From Nyssa sinensis (taxonomy: Eukaryota; Streptophyta; Magnoliopsida; Cornales; Nyssaceae), in the NCBI GenBank assembly GCA_008638375.1, contig CM018031.1, forward strand, positions 11,681,062 to 11,745,061: 64,000 bases of DNA, given 5' to 3'. Position 1 is the first letter of the stretch. Each line of letters starts with the position of its first letter. The position numbers were made by a program, and so were the translations under genes. A model generated the notes under the pieces. The model was not told the origin of the DNA and made no database searches. It was given only the letters and a program-made list of their open reading frames with translations. Shown one piece after another: positions 22,870 through 35,006 of the stretch.

Positions 22870-24130
22870 TAGGAACATAAGCAAATATTCAATGGTCTCT
22901 TGGATCATAATTCTAAATATTAGATGAATAGTTACATAAAATAAATTATTATTTTACTTGTATGACATTTGATCGTTAAAATTATTAGAACGTGACATCT
23001 TATCGTTAAAATTATCAGAACCGACCATCCAATATTTTTTCGGTGGATAGATGTTTTCAGTTTTGAAAATAAAAATCACAGCCAAAAAATTCAAAAAGAA
23101 AATAGTACTCAAAATAGATACACCACCAGTTGATCCTGCTTTTAACTGTGAAGTGTTGTTCAAGTCAATTTATTGATTTAACCCCCTTCATAGTTTCGTC
23201 AACCCTTGATCATACGTAAATATTTACTTTCCACTAATACCCATAAGTTTTTTCTTGTTTCTTCCCTTGAAACTCTTTCTTGGAGGGCAGTTTCATAATT
23301 ATGTCAAGTACGGCCATTTCAAAATATTCCAACCGTTAATCTTGGTGACCAAGGCAAATCAGAAACTCACCATCTTCCAATTCTTGTCGATCAATCTTTC
23401 CGTCTTAACTCCTGCTTATACCCCATGGTAATCATTTTCATGAAGGACTGGTTAGGATATGCATGTTCGTTGGTGATAGCATATCTCCCAACCGGAAATG
23501 GCCTCAAGTGTCAAAACCTCAGAGAATGACATTTGACCCACCTTTCTTTGAAGCAGGAGAAGAATGATAGAGATTAGGTTGTTTCCTCTCTTTTTTTACG
23601 GTAGAAAACTAATCACTGAAACTTAAACATGAAGCTAATTAACCAATATTCAAGTAAAATACATGATTAAAATGAATGTTATAAAGGCCATAAATCTGGT
23701 ATCTCCTATGTAACTATATAGATATAGAATACCAATTAATCACTGACTGATCAGTTTGTAGTTGCACCAACTACAGTACTTGTAGGGTACTCCTGCATAT
23801 ACACTTTTGTTTTGTTCAATACATCTCTTATATTTTATAATTCTTTCTTTTCTCTTGTCTAACCTGTTCTGTAAAGTACTCCAAATAGATATATATATAT
23901 ATATATATATAGCAGGAGATTATCTAGATATATATATATAGCAGAACTAGAGGGTAGCCCAATACACAGAGGACCAAAAGGATTGTCATAAGCATTTTTC
24001 ATTGATGCGAATATATAGCAGGAGATCATCTAGAGAATCTCCCAAAAGAGAAATTGTTAGATCAGTGAAGTTAAATCTACAGAAGGGAAATTTTAAATTG
24101 TAAGTAAAATTTTACTTCATATGGACACAC
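22870..24130. other. Laccase upstream region and intergenic DNA
   Basis: No gene recognised. The region includes TA microsatellites near 23890-23940. A second minus-strand word of the secondary-wall MYB type, ACCTAAT, is at 23573-23579. Confidence 0.5.
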
Positions 24131-24136
24131 ACCACC

Positions 24137-24568
24137 GTGAACTCCTTGACTTCCCAACCCCAGTTATGCATCCTACATCTACTTCCAGCTCCCCCAAAGT
24201 TAGAAATGTTGTGCAGTGGAAGCACTGATCAAATGTCAAATTAGGTCATACTCTGATATCATTGTAGGAGGGTGCAATTCTTGGCTCAACACCTTTACAT
24301 AATTGGAAGTGCGCAGAAGACTATCATTATTGCATGTTGCCCTTTTACAAAAACTACTCCATGAACTCCTCGACTTCCCAACCCCAGTTATGCCTCCTAC
24401 ATCTATTTCCAGCTCCCCCAAATTTAGAAATGTTGTGCAGTGGAAGCACTGATCAAATGTCAAATTAGGTCATACTCTGATATCATTTTAGGAGGGTGCA
24501 ATTCTTGTCTCAACACCTTCACATAATTGGAAGTACATGTTGCCCTTGTACAAAAACTACTCCATGAA
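24137..24568. repeat. Tandem duplication, unit about 224 bp
   Basis: The stretch starting GAACTCCTTGACTTCCCAACC near 24139 recurs 224 bp later near 24363. The two copies stay colinear through ATTGGAAGT and are over 90% alike by eye. No coding function is visible. Confidence 0.85.
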
Positions 24569-24569
24569 A

Positions 24570-25500
24570 CCTTCATACCGTATAATTACATTTAATATAA
24601 TTATGAGACCATCATAGAACCCATCACATGATGCGAAAGTTTAATATTTTATAAGTTTGTGAGGTTCAGTGAAATTTGATATTCAACTAAAATTTTAAAA
24701 GCCTTAACAAGTGACCAACAAGACTTGGTATTCTTGAAGCTATCCAAAAGAGGTTGGAAAAAGTGGTAGCGAAATGAGTGGAAAAGTTTTCCGGAATTCT
24801 TTCAGAACTATTCGAAGAGCCAACTTGATGGTAGCTAGAAGAGAGGCGTAAATAGCACAATCAAATGATGCCCAAGCCCAAGTTCCATGCGGAGTCAAAT
24901 CCTCATCTTGGTAATCCGTAATTGACAGAGAAAAAGTACTTTTTGAATTAAAATAACGATTTGAATAAATTTGTGTAAAAATATTATTTAAATTAAATTA
25001 TTAAATAAATATATTTAATAAATATTTAAATAATAATGTCTTGAATGAATTATTAATAAGTATTATTAGATTATTTTTTGAAAAGATTTTTTGAACTTAA
25101 AAAAACTATTAAGTAAGAACAATAAACCAAACCAAACCAAACAAAGCCGAAGCAACTCCAACCACCCCTCCTCCTAAAAACCAACCAAACCTTTTTTTCC
25201 TTGAGGAAAATAGGGAAAGTTCACACTTTATGGGCTTTCTAATAGGATTGTTAGCTCATAAATAAACATTATATTCTCTCACATAAAATAATTATCATCA
25301 TAATAGTAATCCCCGCAAAATAACAATTCCCTTGCACAAAAACCCATCCTCAAAGTCTCTCAATTTTTGTTATTTTTATTTTATAAAAAACCTGGGGATA
25401 GTGAACACATCATTTGGTATGAGCATATATGCCTTCCACACAGAAATAAACGGGTAAAACTTATTCATTTATCATCAATCCCTAATTTAACCATCCTACA
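24570..25500. other. Intergenic region downstream of SDIR1
   Basis: AT-rich; no gene seen. The SDIR1 3' untranslated region probably occupies the last few hundred bases before its stop codon at 25623. Confidence 0.5.
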
Positions 25501-25622
25501 AGACATATATACATCATATAGTAATGCCGCATATATCATTTTGATCATGCGATCGCGTCAGTATGATTAATACACTTCCTTGTATATTGCACATACAGAG
25601 TCTTATTAGTATGCAAAAGTGC

Positions 25623-26581
25623 TTAAACCATGTCATCACCATCTGTTTCACTCTCCCTGCTTTCCTGCCATCCTGAACCCACTGTAAGTTTACACACAGG
25701 ACATGTTCCTTGCTGTCGCAGCCATGGATCGATACAATTGGCATGGAACTGCAAGTGAGAATGGTAGCCATGAACATTTAGAATTTTATATCAATCAAAG
25801 GCATGTACATCAAGATACTGACAATTTACATTTTAAAACTCGATGTTATTAAAATGATATTAATGTTTTTTTTTTTACCAAATCTGAGATTTTGGGAAGA
25901 GACCTTATTCAACTCTAATTAGCAACACAGTTAACAATAACAAACAAATACGAGGTAAACAAAATTTTAAAATGATGTGAAAACACTGCAGAGATTATAG
26001 AAGTCACTGGATATTTGAATAGGTAATTCAGAAATACTTTATAAAAAAAGATTAGAAAATAAATTTGAGGCTACAAATTGGGAAATTAATCAAAATAATT
26101 GTAATATAAATTAGAAACTCAACCTTATTAAGTTATATGAGATAGTTTACAAGTCACTTTGTTACGTAACCTCATGAGAAAATGGGTGCAAAAATCTAGA
26201 CTAATACAAAATAAAGGAGACTCTAAACAACCAGTGTCAGACTTCAGTGATGTTATAAAACACAGGTTGGTTGTGTTGTAAAAGAAGAGTAAATCAGGAA
26301 ACTGTAAAATAACTGTTTATCAAAGCGAGACAAGGAACCTGATGTAAACACGGCAAGCTTCGAACAAGCTCTCCCCTGTTAACTTGCTCCAAGCAAATGC
26401 TGCATGTCAATTCGTCTTCTGAAGCCTTCATGTTTGCATCAGCCGTTTTGGATTCTTGCTTTGGCTGCAAGTGAAATTGAAATACGAAATAAATTAAAAA
26501 TTTCCCAAAAGGAAATACACATAATGTTGCCAATATTAAAATTCTATTGCAAAATAGCACCCAAGACAGCACATGCACACA

Positions 26582-26612
<31 letters not shown>

Positions 26613-27878
26613 CCATGAGACCTAAAAATCAAATTAGCAAGTTAATTTGACTGGGCTCGAAGAAGCTCAAAAAATAATCAACTGCCAGGAATAATAAATT
26701 TTCAAATAGTAGTAGATCATTATGGACTATCAGATATTTTAACTTCTAAATTTAATAGTCATCCCTAGACTCATAAGACATGATCAATGATCTGGCATCC
26801 TTGAGAAGCATTTCTGAATGTTCATTGTGATTAGAACAGAATTTTTTATTTATTTATTTTGGGGTTTGGGGGGCGCTAAGATATAGTTGTATTTGGACAT
26901 TACACTTTACATAAATGAGTAACAGCCATGTAAACCGGACAATAACAATTTTTCAACTACAGCTCCACAACATATTGTCTGGGAATCCAGATAGGAGAAT
27001 AGCAACGAGAGAATACAGAACAAAGCAAGCCATGAGAACCACTATCTAGTAACCAATGTGAAAATGATCACCTTCTGCTCCATCTGCCATTTGGAACCTG
27101 ACATTGCATCAATTTTTTTTCTAGGTAATACACATGCACCCCTATCTCAAATTGGACTTGCCCGTGCACCTAGTAACAAAAGATACCACTCAAGCTAACA
27201 GTTGGCACTACATCAGGTTACTTTAAAATTTTCTTTTATAAAAAGTAGTGTATTTCCTTAACTCACACTTAGAGTTTGGAAGATGATTGTATTATAAAGA
27301 TGATAATATTAAAAGTCATGTTTGTCTTTTCTGACAACTAGATTACACTTCTTAAAGAGACTTTAGCCACTATATGCAAGCCATTAAAAAATTAAAAGTG
27401 AAAAATTGAATTAGATGGCTATTTTACTTTGTTTACATTATAGAATTAGGCAGCTATTGTCCTTAGGAAATAATTTAAAGAATTTAACAACTGCTGATGG
27501 AGAAATGAGAAGTGTTGTTTACAAGACCTATCAAGAGATCACCTTTTAAGTAAACAATCCAGCTTAGCCAAATCAGCTGTCAACGGACTAGAAATTGCAT
27601 CAAAATGAAAGTTCTGATAATGTCCTAGCAAGATAGCCCCAGGTACCCATTTCCCTCAATAAAAGAAGACACATGAGAAGACAGGCAAGATAGACAGAGA
27701 AGTGTACTACCCACATGTATTACTCTTGATTCTGCACTAGTACAAGTCCCACAAGAAAAAAGAAAAAAAGAAAAAGAAAACAAAAAACAAAGAAAGAGAG
27801 AATGAAAAAAGACGTAAGAAGATGGTTCTTGCCTTTCTGGGACAGGAAATTCAGCATATATGTATATATAGCACACGT

Positions 27879-27910
<32 letters not shown>

Positions 27911-30900
27911 TGCATACAGATTTGGATCAGACAGCAAATGGTTCTGAAGAGGCCATATTCAGGCATGCAACTCACAAGGACAGCTGCCGTACACCACAAG
28001 GGGGCATGCTTGTGCAGAGAATTTATGGAAGGGCCACAGAGAATATGGGTAATATAAGGTTCCAAACTTTCTCTCTTTCCTCATAATTCTTGTAAACAAA
28101 CTGAGCTTTAGGAAACCTTTATAATAATCCAAAACCTATTTTTATTTTCTTTTTGATCAGTAATAATCCAAAACCTAACAATTATCCAATACATTCAACA
28201 AGCACAAAGCAACCAAATAACTACATAAAAACAACTTGCATGTAGCTTATCATCACCAAGCATGTCTTCTCATTTATTGTGCATGACTTGAGAAAATAAA
28301 AGAATACCTCTGCTAAGGCTGAAGAAGATGATGCATGTTGCAGCGACGAGCCTTCACTGTAAAGAAAACTAAAATTACGTCAATTCATCCACTGTCTAAA
28401 TTTCAATAGAACTTCAACAGAAGCTTATAAGCAATTCCCTCAGAAAAATTCACCCAAAGAAAGCTCAAAAAACAAAATATGATAGTTTCTCAGATAAATA
28501 GATATACCCAATCCGGATTTTTATACAGTCCTCTAGCTATACAAACTTTTTCCTCTGGGTTTTAAATTAAATTCCTTCCTTCAGGTCCATATCTGTGAGT
28601 CCATCCTAATGTTTTCTAGCAGTGAAGTCATCAAAACAGAAAAACAATCACATAAAAGGCTTTCCATACAGACTACTGATTCAATGCATTTTTTAACTAG
28701 GTTATCAACTCAACTCAACTCAACAAAGCCTTATCCCAACTATTTTTACTAAGTTATCAGCTTACTCATAATAAAAAGTTTGCTTTCAACCATTACTGAA
28801 TTGGACGGATGTAGAATTAACACGCAAACTGCATTATAGAGGTTCTCTTTCATGTGACAAATGTTCTCCCAACACTCCCATATATAAGTTTTTTTTTTTT
28901 TTTTTGTCGAAGTATAAAAGTATATTACTATGAACATTTTGAACTTTCCATGAGGGCATAAGCTAATAATAGGTTTCATATTGAAACGATGAGCAAATAT
29001 CTATAGAACCAATGTACTACTAAATGCAGATAAAATTCAATTCAACACAGTAAGCCATAATCTCAACTATTAATAAGTGAGATCCCTGAAGAGGAAATAG
29101 ACATTATAGTTTCTGAAATCATTTTTTGTTGTTCTCCTCTTGGTAGTTAACTAGTTATCCTCTTGCTCTGGTAATGACAAGGGAAATAGATTGATAGATG
29201 GAAGAGCCATGCAAGTGCATAATGACTGCTTAATCTAAATCTGAATGAACCACTAGGTCATTGAGTCACACTGTCACTGTATTTAAATGCTAGCCCTCCT
29301 CCCTTTCACACATGGAACCACCCCCACCCCAAAACCCAGTTTCCCCCAATCCCCAAAAAGGATCATAAAATCAGTTGCCCATCTTGAGTGTGTTTTTGGT
29401 CACGCACAAAAGAAGTCCTCTTCTTGATCAGACAGCAATTCATGTCAACTTAGCTATAATACAATCACCCTAAGTTGATCTACTTGAAAAGGACTGAACA
29501 ACTGGATCAGTGTTTCAGTTTTCTGTTTCAAGTACAACTCTATATCTCTAGTCTAAAGCAGCTATGAACGTCCACATGCTAATAATATGCGCTCTAAACA
29601 AGTATATCAAATTCCTTTCATCTAATCCAGATTCATGAAGCTGTCAAGACACTAAAATTATACTTCTATCCATATCCATTCATTTCAACACTTCAGAACA
29701 ACCCATAGAATTCCACAAACTGAAGGCATCTATTCAAAACCATAGAGATTTCCAACAATATTTGTAGACAAACAAATCTAAAAAATTTAAGCTGCACGAT
29801 GCTTCAAGCTTCTCAACATACATACTTCAATGTATAAAAGGAAAAAGGAAAAACATTGTCATGCAATTTACATTGCATCACTTAACTACGAATTATTATG
29901 AAAAATGCTTGTGCCTGTGTAAAAGTTAATACCAACTGACAATGGACAAGTTGTGATATATAGTTGAAATATAAAAACAAATCTTCATTTTATGTTAAAA
30001 TAAGTTGAACTACTTGAGATTGGTTTTCCATAATATGCGAAAAAAGCTCAACAAAAAAAAAAAAGTGTCTCTGAGTGATAAGAAAACAAAAGGTGTAATC
30101 CATCACTCAGTTAGCAACAAAAGCCGAAGCAAAGCACTCGTGTTAGATTACATGCCACAAAATAAATTTTCCAACTCACTTTTGTGTGCCGGTGACTTTG
30201 TACTTGTGAACAGGTAAGGCATTAATCTCTTCTTCACTCATTGAAGGAGTTGTGGAAGCATTATCAGAATCCAGTGCTCTCAAAGTTTCATAATCTGCAG
30301 CAGTATGAACAGAATAATTTTACCTTTTCATAGTGAACTTTAGAATCCAGCAAACTAAGACCGCATATATCCTAGCTTTCGTAGGCAAGCATGTGAATGC
30401 ATCTACAATTCTTATGAGGTGACATCTACACCATAAGCATCCATTCTACAGTTCGGTAAAAACTAAAAAGAACCATACCTAGATCATCAAATTCACGGTC
30501 AAGAAGTGCAAGCTGGAGTCTCAATCCTTGTAATCTCCCTCTAGTTGCGAGTGCTATTGATGGTGGCATGTGTAAACGGAATTCAGTGTGACCAAGCAAG
30601 CCACTGGCAGCTGCAGCGTGAGCTTGGGCCTGAGCTTGGAGTTGTTGGCAAGTTGCATACATCCTAAGGCTTGTGGCCGTCAAAAAAATACCAAGAAATA
30701 CCCAGATCTACAGCATACATTCAGAAGAATACAACTTCAATTGCAATATAACCAAATATGCCTAACAAATATCAGTCAGATTATTCAGCATGCCCTCATT
30801 AGATAGTGAACAAGAAATTACCAGAAAATTAGGTGACATCTGGTGAGAATTTAAGATTGTGAACAGCAAAAGAACTGGCAAACAAACAAGTTATGTTTGT

Positions 30901-31225
30901 ATAAGAAACGCACTATAATAGTATTTAAACATTTGGAACGGAACATATAGAAACAGAAACACTACCTGTGACAAGAAAAGCTAGTGAATTAGTATTAATT
31001 GGCCGGGCTGCATGCACACGCTGACAAGGACAGGAAGAAGATTCTGTGTCATGACAGATTATATACTACTGTATATGTGAAAAAATATACTATGGGCACC
31101 AATGTAGAGAGAAAAACAAAAAGGGATGTACAAGAAAAAGAACATACCACTGCACGTCGTTCAGGAATAAATCCTGAAAATCCACTTTCAATATCAGATC
31201 TAGCCCCACGAAAAACAAAACTCAT
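25623..31225 (-). CDS. SDIR1: SDIR1, RING-H2 E3 ubiquitin ligase
   Basis: Orthologue of Arabidopsis SALT- AND DROUGHT-INDUCED RING FINGER1, a membrane-bound E3 ligase that promotes abscisic-acid and salt responses. Coding exons (minus strand, GT-AG): 31148-31225, 30966-31020, 30822-30874, 30479-30707, 30180-30294, 28308-28356, 26339-26464, 25623-25748. Together they make 831 nt, 276 residues, against 273 in Arabidopsis. The start gives [19 protein letters not shown], close to the known N terminus. Two hydrophobic segments (about 39-53 and 60-75) form the membrane anchor. A conserved middle follows ([19 protein letters not shown], then [19 protein letters not shown]). The RING-H2 at 214-254 has all ligands (CSIC, C-L-H-Q-F-H, C, CPVC). 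The protein ends DGDDMV. Introns are long (up to about 2 kb). Identification rests on sequence likeness over the whole length and I regard it as firm. Confidence 0.96.
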
Positions 31226-31546
31226 GGCTGCAGGAATTTCAAGAATATCCCTCTGTCCAACGGTACAGAGAGTATGAAAATGAATTCAGTATACCAGTCC
31301 TAAATCATTCAAATATTATAAAATATGCAAATATTTTAAAAGTGTATAAATAGTAAATACTAACACGAGCTTAATTCAAGCATAAGAAAGATTAAGCCAT
31401 ACACGAGTGCCACCACTGCATCAAGTGATGAACCTAACATAGATTTTCTAAATTGATCAAATATGCAAAAAGTATAAGAATAAGCACGTATCCTGTTAAA
31501 CACTTTCTTTAGTAGAAACTTAGTAAGATGTGGTGACCCTCATCAG

Positions 31547-31709
31547 TTCTAATTTTACAAACAGATTAGACCAATTCTCACACACCCTCGGATATGTTGC
31601 TGTAACATTACAGGAAAAATCATCATCTACAATTCTAATTTACAAGCAAATTAGACCAACTCTCACACATGTTGTAGCAACATTACAGGAAAAATCACCA
31701 CCTACAATT
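31547..31709. repeat. Tandem duplication in SDIR1 intron 1, unit about 86 bp
   Basis: TTCTAATTTTACAAACAGATTAGACC at 31547 recurs as a diverged copy from 31633. Both copies end ACATTACAGGAAAAATCA-C-CTACAA. Intronic, no coding role. Confidence 0.8.
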
Positions 31710-32875
31710 AGTTCACACCATTGCTAGTTGCCAAGTGGCTGCAATAAGAAATTCAATATCTGCTTTATTTTTATGTAATTTACTAGCATCTAACAAAATT
31801 GTTGCATCAAAAAATTCCAAACCAAAAGCAGTACTTTCATGTTTACCGTGTCAACCATTTGTATATATGTGTATCAAAAATACTATATCTCATAACTACT
31901 TTCTCGATACACAATCTGCTGTTTTGAAAAAGAAAAAAAAAAAAACTTACATAAACATATACATAGAGACACAAAATCTTACAAAGTACAGTGATTTTAG
32001 AAGTTGAAACCATTAAGTTATGGATCACAATCTTTTATATGCAGGCTGATAGGCTCTAATAGATGTATGAGTAATAAATTCCAAAACTTTTTTTATAAAT
32101 AAAAGCAGGTGGTAGCATAGGTCAGAATAAACGCTGTAAAAACAAAAATTATTCTTAAAAGGAAAACAGAATATAATGGTAACCAGGCATAATAAAGAAA
32201 TTCAGAACTAAAGAACCCCTTCTCCAATTCGTGTCATGAACTTCGTCAAGGCTCGTAATTTACCTTTACAATTGACAACATTATTAAAAAAATTGGAGAA
32301 GATTGCAGAACCTCCCACCAAATAGTCCCAATTACATGTAAAGGACCGCAGAGGCATGAAGCCACTTGGTTCTAAAAATTAAAATAACTTTGTCAAAACT
32401 CTAGCAAGGCCAAATTTCCATAGACTGACAACGAATAACTAAGTAAAACCGATAAACCCAAATATACGCGATTCTTAGTCAATAACTTAGAACCACAGTA
32501 CTCCACATTAAACCACCAATGTATATATTTCTACCATATAAGATTTGAGTGATTATGAATCAATATTAAATCCAACTTCATATAATTTACTAAGTGCGAT
32601 CATGCATGCATGCACATATGGAACAGTTGAAACATGAAATTTTAAACAAAACAAGACCCAATTTGCTCTCATTTTGCTTCAAAGAATGATTTAGTAAAAC
32701 GCAAATCACTCAATGGTATTGAGCAATGACTACTAATCTCTAAACACAAAAATGCACGAAAAGAAACAATCATCAACCACAGAAATTGAAGACAAACAAA
32801 ACCTACATTTAACCAATTTTAGTCAGGGAGAACAAGCAAAACCCTAAACAAATTACAGTAAATCGAAGGAATGCC

Positions 32876-32879
<4 letters not shown>

Positions 32880-32908
<29 letters not shown>
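32880..32908. repeat. GA microsatellite just inside SDIR1 intron 1
   Basis: On the gene's strand this is a CT tract beginning about 7 nt after the first-exon splice donor. Confidence 0.9.
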
Positions 32909-32910
<2 letters not shown>

Positions 32911-32914
32911 TTAC

Positions 32915-33012
32915 TTGCAGATGTGAAGACTGAAAGCAGAGAACTCGAGACTTTTCGATTTCAGAAAAACCAAAAGGCAGTGGAGAAAGATCAAATGATG
33001 TCGGTGTCGGTG
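32915..33012 (-). other. Probable noncoding first exon of SDIR1
   Basis: The splice donor CAA/GTAAGT at 32915/32914 fits a leader exon. A matching acceptor GGACAG (exon from 31252) lies 27 nt before the ATG. The upstream edge (about 33010) is a guess. Confidence 0.55.
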
Positions 33013-33421
33013 TTCTTACGCAGTTATTTTGTCCGAACCTCTCGTTTATTGAATTTTTATTTATTTATTTTGCGCGTAATTTAATTTCAATAACACTAGC
33101 GGCTGACATGTCACCTACCCTTTAATCTAACGCTGACACGACTTTTTCTAGCATGCAAACTGTAAATGTAAATAAGCCTAGTATTCGAAGTTATTATATG
33201 AAATTATCGACTAAGTCAACGGCCCATTAATCACGTTGTCTCAATAAAAATTATTTTATTATTTTTTTTAAACTTGATATATTATAGGCATGTTAATTTG
33301 TGGATAATTAAAATAATTTTTTTTAAACTTGATATATTATACACATGTTAATTTGTGATTAATCAAAATTATCGACCACAAATTATATAATAAATTCTCT
33401 CTCTTCGTTAAAAAGTCCGAT

Positions 33422-33871
33422 CAAGAATGGCAATTTAATTTGTCCATCTCATTCTTAATAAAACAGATATGAGATATTCAAAAACATGATCGAGACGAGA
33501 TAGGAATGAAATTTTTAAAATTCTGTCAAGTTCAGGGGATAGGCACTCCAAACTCGTCCTTTTTATATATTAAGTTTTTTATATATATATATACTATATT
33601 TACCAATAAATCATACTATAAAAAATTAGTTTTAAAATTTTTTACATCACACTCGTATTATTTTTTTATTATATTAGTTATTTTAGTAGTAAAATTTTAA
33701 TTTACCTACTAAAATAAAAGTTTTAACTTACTTAAAAAAAAAATATCGGAATTTGGTGAGAGGCGGGACGCCGTGGGGTCGGGGTTAAGATGAACTTCTA
33801 GACGGAGCAGGACAAAAAATATAAACAAAATTAAAGTTAAAGAAGAAACACTCCATCTCGTTACCATGCCT
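33422..33871. mobile_element. Putative hAT-like MITE
   Basis: The left end CAAGAATGGCAA and the right end read in reverse, AGGCATGGTAA, are imperfect inverted repeats of the ATGGCAA kind common in plant hAT MITEs. Flanking 8-mers AGTCCGAT (33414-33421) and AGTCTAAT (33872-33879) agree at 6 of 8. The 450-bp interior is non-coding. Confidence 0.45.
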
Positions 33872-34351
33872 AGTCTAATATCGCAAACACAATATTGATT
33901 TGTTAAAAATTCAATTTTTATGCAAGTAGTGCGAGTATTTACTAGTTACGCAATTAGTGTGATTTCATTTTCCTTTTTCTAATTATTATACCCAAAAGAA
34001 AATATACGAGTTACATATTAACGTAGTATTAATTTTTTAATAATTATTATTTAACAAGTTTTTTTATGATAAATAATTAATACTTTTATGTGTATGTTTA
34101 ATTGATAACACTTTTCTAAGTACATTTTAATAAGTAAAATAGTAATTTTATTCATTTTTATTATTTGCTTTTAAAAAAGTAAGTTTAATAATTATTTCTC
34201 AAAAATAAAATTAATCTCAATATTAGTTTTTTTTAAGAATCTCTCAAAGTGATTGTTCAAAAATAAATTAAATATCGAAATCATGGTGGTGGCTGCAGAT
34301 GTGAGGCGATGATTGTGGTTAGGCAATTGCGACAGTAGTGGTGTTAGTTGT

Positions 34352-34727
34352 GGGGCGGCGTTGGTGGCAGTGGTAGGGTGGTGATGGCATTAGTGTGGTA
34401 ATTAGAATAAATAATACATTAAAGCAATTATTTTATTTATAAAAAGAAAAAAAAATGCACTTACCTAAATGTACTTTTATTTTTTGCTTTTTTGATTTTT
34501 TTAAAATAAATCAAACGCTACTTTTTACCTTTTTTTGTGTGGGGGCGGCGTTGGTGGCAGTAGTAGGGTGGTGATGGTATTAGCGTGGTAATTAAAATAA
34601 GTAATATATTAAAGTAATTATTTTACTTATAAAAAGTAAAAAAAAAATGCATTTATATAAAAAATACCTTTATTTTTTGCTTTTTTTTAAAATAAATCAA
34701 ACGTTACTTTTTACTTTTTTGTTGTGT
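34352..34727. repeat. Tandem duplication, unit 190 bp
   Basis: GGGGCGGCGTTGGTGGCAG begins at 34352 and again at 34542. The copies remain alike through AAATAAATCAAACG and CTTTTTAC. Each copy joins a GGT/GGC-rich part to an AT-rich part. Confidence 0.85.
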
Positions 34728-34975
34728 TGTATCTAAGTAAGCAAAAAGTATTTGAGAAAGTATTACTAAAAGGACACTTAATTAATATTTAATTTTAATT
34801 CAATTGTAACTTGAAGATCATAAATTTATGTTTAAAAAAATAATTTCAGTGTTTGCAGGATATGATTGCGTACATAACCAAGCCTCATGCATTGTAATTG
34901 TTATTTTTATTATTTAATAATTATTAAAATTAAGAAAAAAATTCTATAATATTAATTATTAGAATAGAAAACTTG

Positions 34976-35006
<31 letters not shown>

